Positions 1-7,229 of a stretch of 26,857 nucleotides of DNA are shown in pieces (the stretch's first letter is position 1; each line of letters opens with the position of its first letter). The position numbers and the translations under genes were made by a program. The notes under the pieces were generated by a model that saw nothing but the letters and a program-made list of their open reading frames with translations, had not been told where the DNA came from and made no database searches. Source of the stretch: Lactobacillus sp. (GTDB taxonomy: Bacteria; Bacillota; Bacilli; Lactobacillales; Lactobacillaceae); the NCBI GenBank assembly GCA_003482405.1, contig DMZB01000173.1, positions 1-26,857 of the forward strand. Direction: 5' to 3'.

Positions 1-1
1 A

Positions 2-17
2 TGTTTCACGTGAAACA
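2..17. promoter_or_regulatory. parS: parS site 1 (ParB-binding centromere site)
   Basis: The 16-bp perfect palindrome TGTTTCACGTGAAACA matches the Bacillus subtilis parS consensus TGTTNCACGTGAAACA at every position. ParB (Spo0J) loads at such sites to organise and segregate the origin region. A second match lies 169 bp away. The match is seen directly; function is inferred from the consensus. Confidence 0.88.
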
Positions 18-28
18 ATGACTTGGAG

Positions 29-80
29 AAGGCTTCAGCAACGCATGTAAAGACGCGCTGCTGAAGCCTTTTGTTATTGT
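29..80 (+). terminator. Intrinsic terminator of a gene left of the window
   Basis: A perfect 12-bp stem (29-40 with 59-70) encloses an 18-nt loop and is followed by a T-rich run (TTTTGTTATTGTT). It probably ends a plus-strand gene that lies left of the window. It sits between the two parS sites. Confidence 0.7.
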
Positions 81-170
81 TCAGATTAGAAACAAAAGTA
101 AGAGAGTCGTTGCGGATTTTAAAGACATTACCGACAACCTGGGTCATGACTGCAGACAGTTTGGGTCACA

Positions 171-186
171 TGTTTCACGTGGAACA
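171..186. promoter_or_regulatory. parS: parS site 2 (ParB-binding centromere site)
   Basis: TGTTTCACGTGGAACA is the exact reverse complement of TGTTCCACGTGAAACA, so it also fits the parS consensus TGTTNCACGTGAAACA perfectly. Two perfect 16-mers within 190 bp are very unlikely by chance and point to a real ParB-loading cluster near the replication origin. Confidence 0.9.
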
Positions 187-370
187 TGTTGGACGGCTAT
201 ACTGATTTAGAATGACCGTTTCAAAAGAAACAAAAGTCGTTTATTCGGCGTTGTGTTCTGAAATTCGGATGTCTATGACGACATTTTCGACACCTGTCTC
301 ATATTATTAGCACAGTGCGTTTTATTAAAAACAGCTGTTCAAGATTCTTACAAAAAGTAAGTCAAAATAC

Positions 371-399
371 GTGACCTTTTAATTTCTGAGTTTTACAAT
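371..399 (+). promoter_or_regulatory. Putative promoter of pyruvate oxidase
   Basis: GTGACC (371-376) and TACAAT (394-399) are separated by 17 bp, with 4/6 and 5/6 matches to the sigma-A hexamers. The transcript would have a leader of about 65 nt that carries a small hairpin (CACTAG 427-432 with CTAGTG 440-445) and the ribosome binding site AGGGAG (459-464). I could not find a convincing CcpA cre site in this leader or upstream. Confidence 0.5.
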
Positions 400-472
400 G
401 TGCACAGTAAATCAGATTCAGGTTACCACTAGCCTTTATCTAGTGAGATCAGTAGATTAGGGAGCGAAGCAC

Positions 473-2218
473 ATGACTAAAATGATGGCGGGTCAAGCAT
501 TAGTAAAAACGTTGGCTGATTGGGGAGTCGATCACGTGTATGGGATTCCTGGAGGGTCCATTAACCACACTGTCGAAGGCCTCTATCTTGAGCAAGAAAA
601 TGTCAAGTATATTCAGGTACGTCATGAAGAGGTCGGTGCGATTGCGGCCTCCGCTGACGCCAAGTTTACCGGCAAGATCGGTGTTGCCTTTGGTTCAGCT
701 GGCCCTGGTGCGACCCACCTGTTTAACGGGTTGTACGATGCTAAGATGGACCACGTGCCATTACTGGCAATCGTTGGCCAAGTTGGACAGGATTCAATGA
801 ACACCAACTACTTCCAGGAAATGGACGAGGATCCTATGTTTGCAGATGTTGCCGTGTTCAATCGCACCGTAACGACTGCTGACCAGCTTCCATACGTCGT
901 TAACCAGGCGATCCGTGAAGCCTATCGTCAAAAGGGTGTTGCCGTCGTCACCATTCCAGAAGATCTGTCCGCAAAAGAGATTGACTACGAGCCTGTTAAG
1001 ACACCAGTTACAGTATCGAACACGTTTACACAGGTCATCGATCCAAAGGCGGTGTCAGACACCTTAGCCATGATTAAAGCTGCTAAACAGCCGCTGTTTT
1101 ATATCGGAACTGGGTTGAAAGGTGCCCGCAAGGAACTGGATGCAGTCTCTGAACGCTTTAACATCCCCGTGATTTCCACCGTTCCTGCAACCGGCGTAAT
1201 GGAAACCGACCACAAAAACTACCTTGGCACGAATGGCCGTTTGGGTGGCAAACCTGGGTTTGAAGCGATGCAACATGCGGATTTAGTCTTATTTATTGGT
1301 TCTGAATATCCGTTTGCCCGCTTCTGGCCAAAGGACGTTAAAATCATTCAGGTCAACGACAATGCGTTTGATATTGGGAAGGTTGTGCCAATTGATTATG
1401 CTGTCATTTCCGACGGTAAAACGTATCTTCAGGCACTGCTTGACAGTGGTGAATCCTTACCAGAAACCGACTGGATCAAAACCAACCGTACGAACCGGGA
1501 CAACTGGCTAAAGTGGTTGGACGACCGGGCTAGCGATGACAGCAAGGGCCTTGAGCCAGAAGCTGTGATGCGCAAAACGCGTGAGTTAGCTGGTCCAAAC
1601 GACACGTATGGTGTTGACACTGGGAACGTTTCCGAATTCGCCGTTCGTGGTGTTAAGATGACTGAAAATCAGAAGTTTGCTATTTCCGGTCTGTTTGCCA
1701 CGATGGGTTACGGGATTCCTTCGGGTCTCGCAGGTGCCCTCAGTGTTCCCGAGGGACAGTCTTGGAGCTTCTCTGGTGATGGCGGCTTCTCAATGGTCGT
1801 TCAGGATTTAATCACGGAAGCACGTTATGAACTGCCTGTCATTAACATTGTCTTTTCAAACCAGCGTTATGGTTTCATCTGGTATGAACAACAAGAAACT
1901 AAACAGCACTTCTACGGTGTTGATTTGACCGATGCGGACTGGGCAAAAGTCGCTGAAGGCCTCGGTGCTGTTGGCCTGACTGCCACCAACCTCAAGGAAT
2001 TGGACGTTGCGTTTGATAAGATCAAGGATCTCAAGGCAGCCGGAAATAAGAAGCCAATTGTACTAAATGCCGTCATTGATCCCGAAGACCCTGTTGCAGC
2101 TGCCTTCATGCCGCTTGATCCAAAACAGTTCGGTCAAGACACCGTTGACGAATTTGCCAAACATTATGGTATCGACACCAAGACCCAACCATCGCTGGGA
2201 GAATTGTTAAGAGGATAG
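473..2218 (+). CDS. spxB: Pyruvate oxidase (TPP- and FAD-dependent)
   Basis: Converts pyruvate, phosphate and oxygen to acetyl phosphate, CO2 and hydrogen peroxide in the cytoplasm, supporting aerobic ATP formation in lactic acid bacteria. The 581 residues are close to the roughly 600 usual for the family. The N-terminal Pyr domain has the RHEE motif (residues 50-53) with the glutamate that activates the thiamine cofactor, followed by the GSAGPGATHL segment. The C-terminal PP domain has the thiamine-diphosphate/metal motif from GDG (435-437) to N463. The central FAD domain fits the POX pattern. The ATG is preceded by AGGGAG with 8-nt spacing. The gene is monocistronic, with its own promoter and terminator. 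Related TPP enzymes such as acetolactate synthase are possible, but the overall match to lactobacillus POX, including the FQEM segment, makes pyruvate oxidase the best call. Confidence 0.93.
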   Translation: MTKMMAGQALVKTLADWGVDHVYGIPGGSINHTVEGLYLEQENVKYIQVRHEEVGAIAASADAKFTGKIGVAFGSAGPGATHLFNGLYDAKMDHVPLLAIVGQVGQDSMNTNYFQEMDEDPMFADVAVFNRTVTTADQLPYVVNQAIREAYRQKGVAVVTIPEDLSAKEIDYEPVKTPVTVSNTFTQVIDPKAVSDTLAMIKAAKQPLFYIGTGLKGARKELDAVSERFNIPVISTVPATGVMETDHKNYLGTNGRLGGKPGFEAMQHADLVLFIGSEYPFARFWPKDVKIIQVNDNAFDIGKVVPIDYAVISDGKTYLQALLDSGESLPETDWIKTNRTNRDNWLKWLDDRASDDSKGLEPEAVMRKTRELAGPNDTYGVDTGNVSEFAVRGVKMTENQKFAISGLFATMGYGIPSGLAGALSVPEGQSWSFSGDGGFSMVVQDLITEARYELPVINIVFSNQRYGFIWYEQQETKQHFYGVDLTDADWAKVAEGLGAVGLTATNLKELDVAFDKIKDLKAAGNKKPIVLNAVIDPEDPVAAAFMPLDPKQFGQDTVDEFAKHYGIDTKTQPSLGELLRG

Positions 2219-2256
2219 AGCGTGAACAAACTCGGGTGAGCCCGAGCAGCAACTAG

Positions 2257-2305
2257 AAAAGCCCTTCGTATAGGCGGACTCTGCCTATATGGAGGGCTTT
2301 TCACG
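2257..2305. terminator. Terminator of the pyruvate oxidase gene
   Basis: The outer stem AAAAGCCCT (2257-2265) pairs with AGGGCTTTT (2293-2301), and an inner stem TATAGGC (2269-2275) pairs with GCCTATA (2283-2289). The T/A flanks would allow it to work in both directions. A separate short hairpin (CTCGGG 2231-2236 with CCCGAG 2241-2246) lies just upstream. Confidence 0.75.
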
Positions 2306-2406
2306 TCGTGTGCAGTGACTCAGAGGTGTGCACGCGTTCACGACAATATACAAGCAACACTTGAACACACAGGTCACGCCCCTTCCCAAAGCATAACTAT
2401 CCAAAT

Positions 2407-2468
2407 CAACTCACCAGATTTAAATACAGATTTGAACTCGATTTAAATTTCCGGATTTCAACTCACCA
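2407..2468. repeat. Short direct repeats upstream of the GNAT-MarR operon
   Basis: A GATTTNAANT motif occurs four times, starting at 2417, 2429, 2440 and 2454. This block is bracketed by two copies of CAACTCACCA (2407-2416 and 2459-2468). The spacing of 12, 11 and 14 bp is near one helical turn, as expected for a multi-site protein-binding region. No binding protein can be assigned from sequence. The rest of the 2302-2541 intergenic region shows nothing clear beyond a possible -10 (TATAGT, 2507-2512) that lacks a good -35. Confidence 0.45.
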
Positions 2469-2541
2469 AAATTGCGTAATTCTCCCCACCCACCACCGCA
2501 AAATGTTATAGTTAACTGGATATCTTTTTGGGGTGAATATA

Positions 2542-3084
2542 TTGAGTTACACGATCCACACAATTGAACCTGCCGATTATCAGGCCGCCGCTGAGCTCTT
2601 AAAGGCGGCTTTTGCATCGCCAAAAACGACCGCTTCGTTTGAGCAGCAACTAGCTACACTACGTCTAGAACGGACATACGTCTCCGGCTTCGAACTGGTA
2701 GTCAAAGATGACAACAATATTATTGTCGGATATGGCACGCTTTCTGACGCCTTTATTCAGGGTCAGCCAATGGCAAAATTAGCCGTTCTCGAGCCACTAG
2801 CCGTTTTACCAAGCCGGCAAAAACAAGGGATTGGCCGGCAATTAGTTGACGAACTGGAACACCGTGCCTTTGTGCGTGGTTACCAGGCCGTTATTACACG
2901 TAATTGCCCGGATTATTTTGTCTTATTTGGCTATGAAGCAGCCAGCAACTTTGACATTCGAGATAATCAAACAACGGCCGATAAGCTTGCATTACGCGAG
3001 CTTCGTCCCGGCGCACTGCGTCACACATCTGGCCGTTTAAAGGTCTCAGCAGCGTTAACAACCGCCAAAACGGACGTTGATTAA
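2542..3084 (+). CDS. GNAT family N-acetyltransferase (YhbS-like)
   Basis: A 180-residue predicted cytoplasmic acetyltransferase that would transfer acetyl from acetyl-CoA to an unknown amine. The acetyl-CoA pocket is the segment LAVLPSRQKQGIGRQLVDE, with the R/Q-x-x-G-x-G/A pattern at QKQGIG. The following HPDYY-like segment (CPDYFVLFGYEAA) is typical of the YhbS branch. The start is taken as TTG at 2542 because GGGGTG (2530-2535) lies 6 nt ahead. The in-frame GTG at 2533 is part of that ribosome binding site and has no good one of its own. The MarR gene follows after 38 bp, so the two are probably cotranscribed. The substrate cannot be told. Confidence 0.82.
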   Translation: MSYTIHTIEPADYQAAAELLKAAFASPKTTASFEQQLATLRLERTYVSGFELVVKDDNNIIVGYGTLSDAFIQGQPMAKLAVLEPLAVLPSRQKQGIGRQLVDELEHRAFVRGYQAVITRNCPDYFVLFGYEAASNFDIRDNQTTADKLALRELRPGALRHTSGRLKVSAALTTAKTDVD

Positions 3085-3122
3085 AGTCTTTTCGATGATT
3101 AATAAAGTAGGGAGTTTTTAGA

Positions 3123-3599
3123 ATGGCAAAAGTGACAGTTGAAGAAGTAGCAGATCATTTACGACAAACTTTGGGGCATGTTGCCACAAGCGAAAACACC
3201 TTATTATTGACGCGCACGGCGTCCCATATTGGTGCCTATCAGCTTAGCCTGACCCAACTTCAGATTTTGCGTTTCATACTGCAAAGTGATGATGCCGTCA
3301 CAAATAGTCTTTTGGCTGATACATTTGCAATTTCTAAGCCGGCTGTCACTAAAGCCTTGCGGAAACTCAGCAAAGAGCTACTAGTCGATACGCACACGAG
3401 CGAAACTGACCGACGGGTGACGACGTTAGCACTAACATCTGACGGAATGACACTCGCCCGCGAATACCAAGAAATCGACCGTGAGATTAACGACACCTAT
3501 CTTGGAATCGCCCAAAAATTTAGTAAAGGCGATCGTAAGACCATTTTGAAATTTCTTGAAACAGTCGAGGGTACGCTGCAACAAGGCCTGCCATTTTAA
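3123..3599 (+). CDS. MarR family transcriptional regulator
   Basis: A 158-residue winged-helix regulator that should bind DNA as a dimer. The HTH is around residues 57-80 (SLLADTFAISKPAVTKALRKL), followed by the wing with the family signature ETDRRVTTLALTSDG. Long helices at both ends would form the dimer interface. The ribosome binding site AGGGAG (3109-3114) is 8 nt before the ATG. It follows the GNAT gene on the same strand and probably regulates that short operon; the phased GATTT repeats upstream are a candidate binding region. A perfect 23-bp hairpin ends the unit. The ligand is unknown. Confidence 0.88.
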   Translation: MAKVTVEEVADHLRQTLGHVATSENTLLLTRTASHIGAYQLSLTQLQILRFILQSDDAVTNSLLADTFAISKPAVTKALRKLSKELLVDTHTSETDRRVTTLALTSDGMTLAREYQEIDREINDTYLGIAQKFSKGDRKTILKFLETVEGTLQQGLPF

Positions 3600-3611
3600 A
3601 AGAAAGCACCT

Positions 3612-3675
3612 AAAAACAGGTCAAACACGTGAAGCGCACTTTGCGATAGTCCCTTCACGTGTTTGACCTGTTTTT
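3612..3675. terminator. Bidirectional terminator with a 23-bp perfect stem
   Basis: Positions 3612-3634 pair without mismatch to 3653-3675 around an 18-nt loop. The stem ends in A5/T5 on both sides, so it can terminate both the MarR gene (+) and the converging DUF3021 operon (-). The stem is unusually long for an intrinsic terminator. Confidence 0.9.
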
Positions 3676-3703
3676 GTGTACCTTCAAATTAACGGTGGCA
3701 AAA

Positions 3704-4096
3704 CTACCGTCGTTCCTTCAGTCGACGATTAATTTGCCGTAAGGTCACCAGCTGGTCCAGTGCTAAAAATACCCAAACTAACACATAAACAAGTAAAAAT
3801 GACCAAAGCGCATTTTGAAACATTGTTTGTAACGTAAACCAATGGTTGATCAGACCCATTGCCGCAACCAAGACAAACGTGCAAACGGCGTGAATGACAA
3901 GCTGAAGTGTCCAACTGATACGATCCGTTTGGAAAATCAGTGACAGCAAGCCAATCAACATGCTGACGATCAAAACGCTGGCAATTTCAAATGGCGTATA
4001 TCGTGGATCGTCGGCATGTGGTAATAACCCGTAGATCAAGTAAATCGTGGATCCAATCCCCAAACCGTACGACAAATGTTGAAAAATAAGTTTCAT
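3704..4096 (-). CDS. DUF3021 family membrane protein
   Basis: A 130-residue membrane protein with about four predicted transmembrane helices: the N-terminal GLGIGSTIYLIYGLL segment, SVLIVSMLIGLLSLIF, LVIHAVCTFVLVAAMGL and SFLLVYVLVWVFLAL. It ends in a positively charged tail (RQINRRLKERR). It matches DUF3021, whose members usually sit beside a LytTR DNA-binding protein as here. The ribosome binding site TAGGTG precedes the ATG, and only 8 bp separate it from the LytTR gene. The likely role is a membrane partner that controls the LytTR regulator; this is inference from the recurring pairing. Confidence 0.82.
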   Translation of the reverse strand: MKLIFQHLSYGLGIGSTIYLIYGLLPHADDPRYTPFEIASVLIVSMLIGLLSLIFQTDRISWTLQLVIHAVCTFVLVAAMGLINHWFTLQTMFQNALWSFLLVYVLVWVFLALDQLVTLRQINRRLKERR

Positions 4097-4104
4097 TTCT
4101 GCAC

Positions 4105-4566
4105 CTACAATCCTAAGTGATGTTTGACGTCAACCAGATACTTACGACTCACATTTTCCTTCTGCCCAGTCGTCATAATGGCCGTCATGTTGCCGGAAAA
4201 ACCACTTTCCAGAGCTTTTAAATATGTCAGATTGATAGCCACACCACGCGATATTTGAACAAAATCCTGATTTTGTAACTGATCTAAAACGCGATACAAA
4301 CGTTGATGCGTCGTGTATGTGTGCTCCACGGTCACAATTTCCAACGTGTCCCCATAGACCTCCAACGCCACGACTGTTTGCTCGGGAATCACACTGATAC
4401 GATCATCTTCATTTGCCGTCAACACAGTGTGCGAATCCTGCTGCTCACCAAAACGGCCCAAATAATCCATCAACGTGTGTACTTTTTGTCCGTATGTCGC
4501 CGCGGTGACCGTCACTTCCAGCGCATCAGGTGACAGTCGATCATCACTTTCAAATTTTATCTTCAT
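4105..4566 (-). CDS. LytTR family DNA-binding regulator
   Basis: A 153-residue transcription factor. The C-terminal half (about residues 50-150) is a LytTR domain with the typical end pattern FVQISRGVAINLTYLKALESGFSG and SRKYL. The N-terminal 50 residues are not a response-regulator receiver domain, so it is a stand-alone LytTR of the kind paired with DUF3021 proteins rather than a two-component regulator. It lies 27 bp after the ABC permease and 8 bp before DUF3021 in one minus-strand operon. It probably autoregulates the exporter; a candidate LytTR repeat pair lies at 6441-6471. The ribosome binding site before this ATG is weak (TGGA). Confidence 0.87.
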   Translation of the reverse strand: MKIKFESDDRLSPDALEVTVTAATYGQKVHTLMDYLGRFGEQQDSHTVLTANEDDRISVIPEQTVVALEVYGDTLEIVTVEHTYTTHQRLYRVLDQLQNQDFVQISRGVAINLTYLKALESGFSGNMTAIMTTGQKENVSRKYLVDVKHHLGL

Positions 4567-4593
4567 ATTCCATCACACTCATTTAAATTTGAA

Positions 4594-5469
4594 TTAATTG
4601 TACCGCAACCGGTGTTGTCGCACGCGCTCAACGATGATTTTTGCCATAATGAGGCAGACGGCCAGGACACCAAACAGCATTAATATCATGAATTCACTCG
4701 CAAACGTCGTGTTAATCCCATGAATGGTGTACCCAACCCCCAACTGCGATTTAAAGGCTGCTTCCATACTGTCGTTTGTATTTGAAAAAACTTTTTTCAT
4801 GGGTTCATTCATCAAAATCCGCCGAAATAATCCGGCACTGTACGCACCTGGATAGAATTTAATGATTGTTTGCGCAAAGTGCGGTAACGCACCAATTGGC
4901 ATGTAGATGCCACTTAAAAACCCACTGGCCGTCGCAATAATGCTTTCTAAGGTTGACCATGTGTCGATTGATTCGATCCATGCTGCGAGCATGATACTAA
5001 GCAGTGCCGAAACAATGGTATTGATACAAATAAGAACGAACACCTTGAAATCGACAGCTAAACTAAAGTACACCTTGTCTGCCAAGCCAAAATACAGGGC
5101 ATCGATGACGTACACCACAACCTGCATCACAATACCAATGATGACAGCACTAAAGCCGTATGCAAGTTGCCGCCTGAATTCACTCACAGGGGCCACCTCA
5201 AAATCCAGTGCGGCCTTCGTTTGATCAGTGACGTACTGGCGAGCACCATCCAAAGTGACCGTGACAGCTGTTACTGACAGGGTACCGCCCATCACCCAAG
5301 GATCTAATAACCGTGTTGGATGGCTAACTTGATGCCATTCTGAAACCATATTTTGTTTTAAAAATACAATGTATAACCCAAGTACAATAAGTGTGCTCAA
5401 AATCGAAAAGAACACGCCAACACGGTTTCGAAAAAATAATTTCACGTTACGTTCAATAATTGCTGACAT
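4594..5469 (-). CDS. ABC-2 type transporter permease
   Basis: A 291-residue permease with about six transmembrane segments, the first near residues 18-37. A conserved FLSGIYMPIGALPHFAQTIIKFYPGAYSAGLFRRIL segment (written here in family terms: FLSG...P...LP...YP) is typical of ABC-2 exporters of the drug/antibiotic type. Its start overlaps the stop of the ATPase gene as TGATG (5467-5471), so translation is probably coupled. Together they should form a half-exporter pair. The substrate is unknown; antimicrobial or lipid export is the usual role of such cassettes. Confidence 0.87.
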   Translation of the reverse strand: MSAIIERNVKLFFRNRVGVFFSILSTLIVLGLYIVFLKQNMVSEWHQVSHPTRLLDPWVMGGTLSVTAVTVTLDGARQYVTDQTKAALDFEVAPVSEFRRQLAYGFSAVIIGIVMQVVVYVIDALYFGLADKVYFSLAVDFKVFVLICINTIVSALLSIMLAAWIESIDTWSTLESIIATASGFLSGIYMPIGALPHFAQTIIKFYPGAYSAGLFRRILMNEPMKKVFSNTNDSMEAAFKSQLGVGYTIHGINTTFASEFMILMLFGVLAVCLIMAKIIVERVRQHRLRYN

Positions 5470-6362
5470 CAGCGTACCTCCCTGCCTGTTAGTGCCAAAA
5501 AGACATCGTCCATACTACCCTTACGAAATTCAAAATCTGTGTACGACTGCCGATACCGGTCAAGAAAGTCGACAACGTTACCGTTTGCCGGAATGCTCGC
5601 CTGAACGACCTTTGCATTTTCATCCATTCGTGCGACCCAGTCCGATGGCATCTGTGCCATCAGCGCGGTGCAATCGTCGGACCACAATTCCAGTACACCA
5701 TTTGCAAACTTCATCTTTAGTTCATGTGCTGTTCCATGTGCAATCAACTGGCCATAGTCAATAATGTAAACGTCATTGGCCTGCTCAGCCTCTTCCAAAT
5801 AATGCGTGGTCAAAAAAATCGTTAATGCATCATCTGTCTGCATCTGTTTCAACATTGCCCAGATACTCGAACGTGTTTGGATATCCAACCCCGTCGTCGG
5901 CTCATCTAAAAAAAGCAACTTAGGATGATTCAACAGCGCTCTGGCAATATCGACACGCCGCCTCTGCCCACCAGACAGGGAACCGTACGTTTGCCCGGCA
6001 AACTCAGTGGCGCCAACCTTATCAATTACGGGCACCACATTTGCAACGGCCTGTTTGCCATACAAACGGGCACGGAGCAGTAAGTTTTCCTTAACTGTCA
6101 GCGTATCGTCAAGGATGCTTTCCTGAAAGACGATACCAATGTCTTGTCGAATTGACTGAACATCAGTCGTTTGATTAATCTCAACAGTCCCTTCACTTAC
6201 AGGTAATAACGAGGTCAGCATTTTAATGGTTGTGGATTTACCAGCACCATTAGGGCCAAGAAAAGCCACCAGTTCACCGCTTTGAACCGTTAAATTCAGA
6301 TCTGCAACCACCGTGTGTTTACCATAACGCTTAGTTAAATGGTTCGTTTTTAAAATAATCAT
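5469..6362 (-). CDS. ABC transporter ATP-binding protein (drug/antibiotic export type)
   Basis: A 297-residue ATPase that powers the adjacent ABC-2 permease. It has Walker A GPNGAGKST (36-44), the signature LSGGQ (129-133), Walker B LLFLDEP (149-155) and the switch histidine H187. A C-terminal extension of about 80 residues is usual for DrrA/CcmA-type export ATPases. I chose the ATG at 6362 rather than the longer reading from 6407, because GGGAG lies 9 nt ahead and the protein then begins with the usual MIILKTNHLTKRYG. It is the first gene of the ATPase-permease-LytTR-DUF3021 operon. Confidence 0.92.
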   Translation of the reverse strand: MIILKTNHLTKRYGKHTVVADLNLTVQSGELVAFLGPNGAGKSTTIKMLTSLLPVSEGTVEINQTTDVQSIRQDIGIVFQESILDDTLTVKENLLLRARLYGKQAVANVVPVIDKVGATEFAGQTYGSLSGGQRRRVDIARALLNHPKLLFLDEPTTGLDIQTRSSIWAMLKQMQTDDALTIFLTTHYLEEAEQANDVYIIDYGQLIAHGTAHELKMKFANGVLELWSDDCTALMAQMPSDWVARMDENAKVVQASIPANGNVVDFLDRYRQSYTDFEFRKGSMDDVFLALTGREVR

Positions 6363-6440
6363 CCTTCTCATCTCCCATGTTGCCATGATAGTCGGCAGCC
6401 AGGCCAACGTCCCTCGTCCATCGCTATGTGGTTAAAAAAG

Positions 6441-6471
6441 ACCGTTAAGTGGTTGCCAACTGACCATAAAC
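6441..6471. promoter_or_regulatory. Candidate LytTR operator upstream of the ABC operon
   Basis: ACCGTTAAG (6441-6449) fits the LytTR half-site consensus [TA][AC][CA]GTTN[AG][TG] at all nine positions. After 13 bp a weaker copy, ACCATAAAC, follows (6463-6471). LytTR regulators usually bind two such direct repeats 12-13 bp apart. The second copy overlaps where a -10 would fall for a minus-strand promoter with -35 GTGACA (6489-6494 read on the minus strand). The second repeat matches only 6 of 9 of the first. Confidence 0.4.
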
Positions 6472-6571
6472 TTTACTAATTGGGTTCTTGTCACAGACTT
6501 TATTAGAAAAAGATGATAAAATAAGAATTTGATTAGACTATTTGTTCCTAAACAAATTTGAGGGGCTTAAC

Positions 6572-7117
6572 ATGGGGTTAATTCAGGCATTTTTATCTTT
6601 TTGGCGCAACTACGCCAACTTTCGGGGACGTTCAAACCGCAAAGCTTTCTGGGGATGGCAGTTTTGGCAGGCGCTTTTTCTGTTACTTTTTTTAATTCCA
6701 ATCACGTATGCTGTTCGGGATTTTTTGTCTTCTATTGATGCCGATCACGTCGAACTATCACTTGGCCTCCTAGAGACGGTAGCCTCTTCATCATTACCAT
6801 TATTACTATTGTTGGTTGGCTACGCGCTAATTGCACTATTACCCTCATTAAGCTTGGCGGTACGTCGATTACATGATGCCAATCGCTCAGCAGGCTGGCT
6901 CATTTTGAATATTGCTGTCGACTTGGGCTTACTAGGCATTTATTTAATGACAAGAAGCCTCAGTGCGGACAGTGCGCTCATTTTTGCGAGTGCAACCGCA
7001 ACGATATTTATTCTGCTTAGCATCGGCTTTGTGTATCTATTACTGCTTCCTAGCGAAACTAAGCATAATCGTTTTTTTCCGACAACCGTTGCACCTACAA
7101 CATCACTCAATTACTAG
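6572..7117 (+). CDS. DUF805 family membrane protein
   Basis: A 181-residue inner-membrane protein of unknown function with four predicted transmembrane helices. The family signature is seen at the N-terminus (WRNYANFRGRSNRKAFW) and again before the third helix (LSLAVRRLHDANRSAGWLIL). The start is the ATG at 6572 because GAGGGG (6560-6565) lies 6 nt ahead; a longer in-frame reading from a TTG at 6542 has no such support. It is divergent from the ABC operon across about 210 bp and lies 112 bp before the VanZ-RDD gene, which has its own promoter. Function is not known. Confidence 0.85.
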   Translation: MGLIQAFLSFWRNYANFRGRSNRKAFWGWQFWQALFLLLFLIPITYAVRDFLSSIDADHVELSLGLLETVASSSLPLLLLLVGYALIALLPSLSLAVRRLHDANRSAGWLILNIAVDLGLLGIYLMTRSLSADSALIFASATATIFILLSIGFVYLLLLPSETKHNRFFPTTVAPTTSLNY

Positions 7118-7184
7118 CTTCAAAACAATATTTATTAAGGTTAAGTGTGTTCACCAGTGATCGGACATCCCTGACATCTTCCAG

Positions 7185-7193
7185 TGGTACAAT
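7185..7193 (+). promoter_or_regulatory. Putative extended -10 promoter of the VanZ-YdcF-CorA operon
   Basis: TGG followed by TACAAT (7188-7193) forms an extended -10 (TGnTACAAT). No well-spaced -35 is visible, which is common for extended -10 promoters. The start of the VanZ-RDD gene is 37 nt further on. Confidence 0.45.
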
Positions 7194-7229
7194 TTACACC
7201 AGAGTGTGAACAAATTGGAGGTGCTAATA

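Noticed and set aside
230..330. CcpA cre site upstream of pyruvate oxidase
   Set aside because: Segments such as TGACCGTTTCA look suggestive but do not fit the WTGNAANCGNWNNCAW pattern.
1..472. Replication origin with DnaA boxes
   Set aside because: No TTATCCACA-type boxes or clustered AT-rich 13-mers are visible. Only parS sites are supported.
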